41,208 bases of DNA from Bdellovibrio sp. CG22_combo_CG10-13_8_21_14_all_39_27 (GTDB taxonomy: Bacteria > Bdellovibrionota > Bacteriovoracia > Bacteriovoracales > Bacteriovoracaceae): the NCBI GenBank assembly GCA_002786715.1, contig PCTW01000005.1, positions 1 to 41,208 of the forward strand. The letters run 5' to 3'. Shown piece by piece: positions 41,168-41,208 of the stretch (its first letter is position 1; the number at the start of each line of letters is the position of its first letter). Under the pieces are notes generated by a model. That model ran no database searches. It saw nothing but the letters and a program-made list of their open reading frames with translations, and was not told where the DNA came from. Position numbers and translations under genes: made by a program.

Positions 41168-41208
41168 TTAAGATTTTGCCGAATCACCCTTGGCAAAAAT
41201 AGAAGCTA
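41168..41208 (-). CDS. C-terminal end of an upstream gene, probably prkA (partial)
   Basis: On the minus strand twelve whole codons (ASIFAKGDSAKS) run from the window edge to TAA at 41170-41168. The stop overlaps the ribosome site of the YhbH gene, as expected inside an operon. The prkA-yhbH-spoVR order is common, so this is probably the end of the PrkA serine kinase gene. The identification rests on context, since twelve residues cannot show a family. Confidence 0.45.
   Translation of the reverse strand, partial: ASIFAKGDSAKS

Noticed and set aside
1-41208. tRNA genes, CRISPR arrays, transposons and phage genes
   Set aside because: No tRNA-like TTCGA arm with matching stems, no regularly spaced repeats, and no transposase or integrase motifs were found on reading.

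Overview
The window reads as a chromosomal segment of an AT-rich, Gram-negative, diderm bacterium (roughly 40% G+C by eye). It has many Sec signal peptides, several proteins ending in Phe like outer-membrane beta-barrels, a Sec/Tat export operon, and a PrkA-YhbH-SpoVR type cluster. The mix (class III cyclase, many lineage-specific secreted proteins, Wzx/Wzy-like polysaccharide genes) would suit a Bdellovibrionota or deltaproteobacterial-type organism. That placement is inference. I see no rRNA, tRNA, CRISPR array, insertion sequence or phage gene.

Region 1 (1-9281) is a remodelled version of the widely conserved queA-tgt-yajC-secD-secF order, on the minus strand. Two changes stand out. A tatA-like gene sits between yajC and secD. 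A plus-strand, apparently co-translated three-gene cassette (TTG-start porin-like barrel, minimal PstS-like periplasmic binding protein, HAMP/class III adenylyl cyclase) separates queA from tgt. A small membrane protein of unknown function is translationally coupled to secF. Two plus-strand secreted proteins of unknown function follow queA (9302-10928).

Region 2 (10929-30799) is a polysaccharide locus: a short phosphoglycosyl transferase (initiating enzyme), an Sfp/EntD-like phosphopantetheinyl transferase, three GT4-like and one membrane GT2 glycosyltransferase, a Wzz-like protein, an O-antigen ligase/polymerase-like protein, a DUF3473/XrtA-type polysaccharide deacetylase and a Wzx-like flippase. 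Mixed among them are three predicted secreted glycoside hydrolases: two tandem GH44-like paralogues and a GH5 with an N-terminal Ig-like domain. There is also an ATP-grasp ligase, a beta-barrel candidate and a secreted cysteine-containing protein of unknown function. No Wza-type exporter is seen. The likely theme is synthesis, polymerisation, modification and trimming of a secreted polysaccharide.

Region 3 (30861-38479) holds a papain-like secreted protease, a divergently placed 826-residue secreted protein of unknown function, a cardiolipin synthase preceded by a probable 23-codon small ORF, a one-heme/EF-hand periplasmic protein, and a FecR-domain protein with internal repeats and a barrel-like C-terminus.

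Region 4 (38535-41208) is the stress-associated SpoVR and YhbH/DUF444 pair, with the last codons of an upstream gene that is probably prkA.

Genes are packed tightly: four convergent pairs abut or overlap at their stop codons. Clear intrinsic terminators are seen at only four places. No gene-free stretch exceeds 300 bases. The longest (23362-23639) contains three dyads and an extended -10 promoter.
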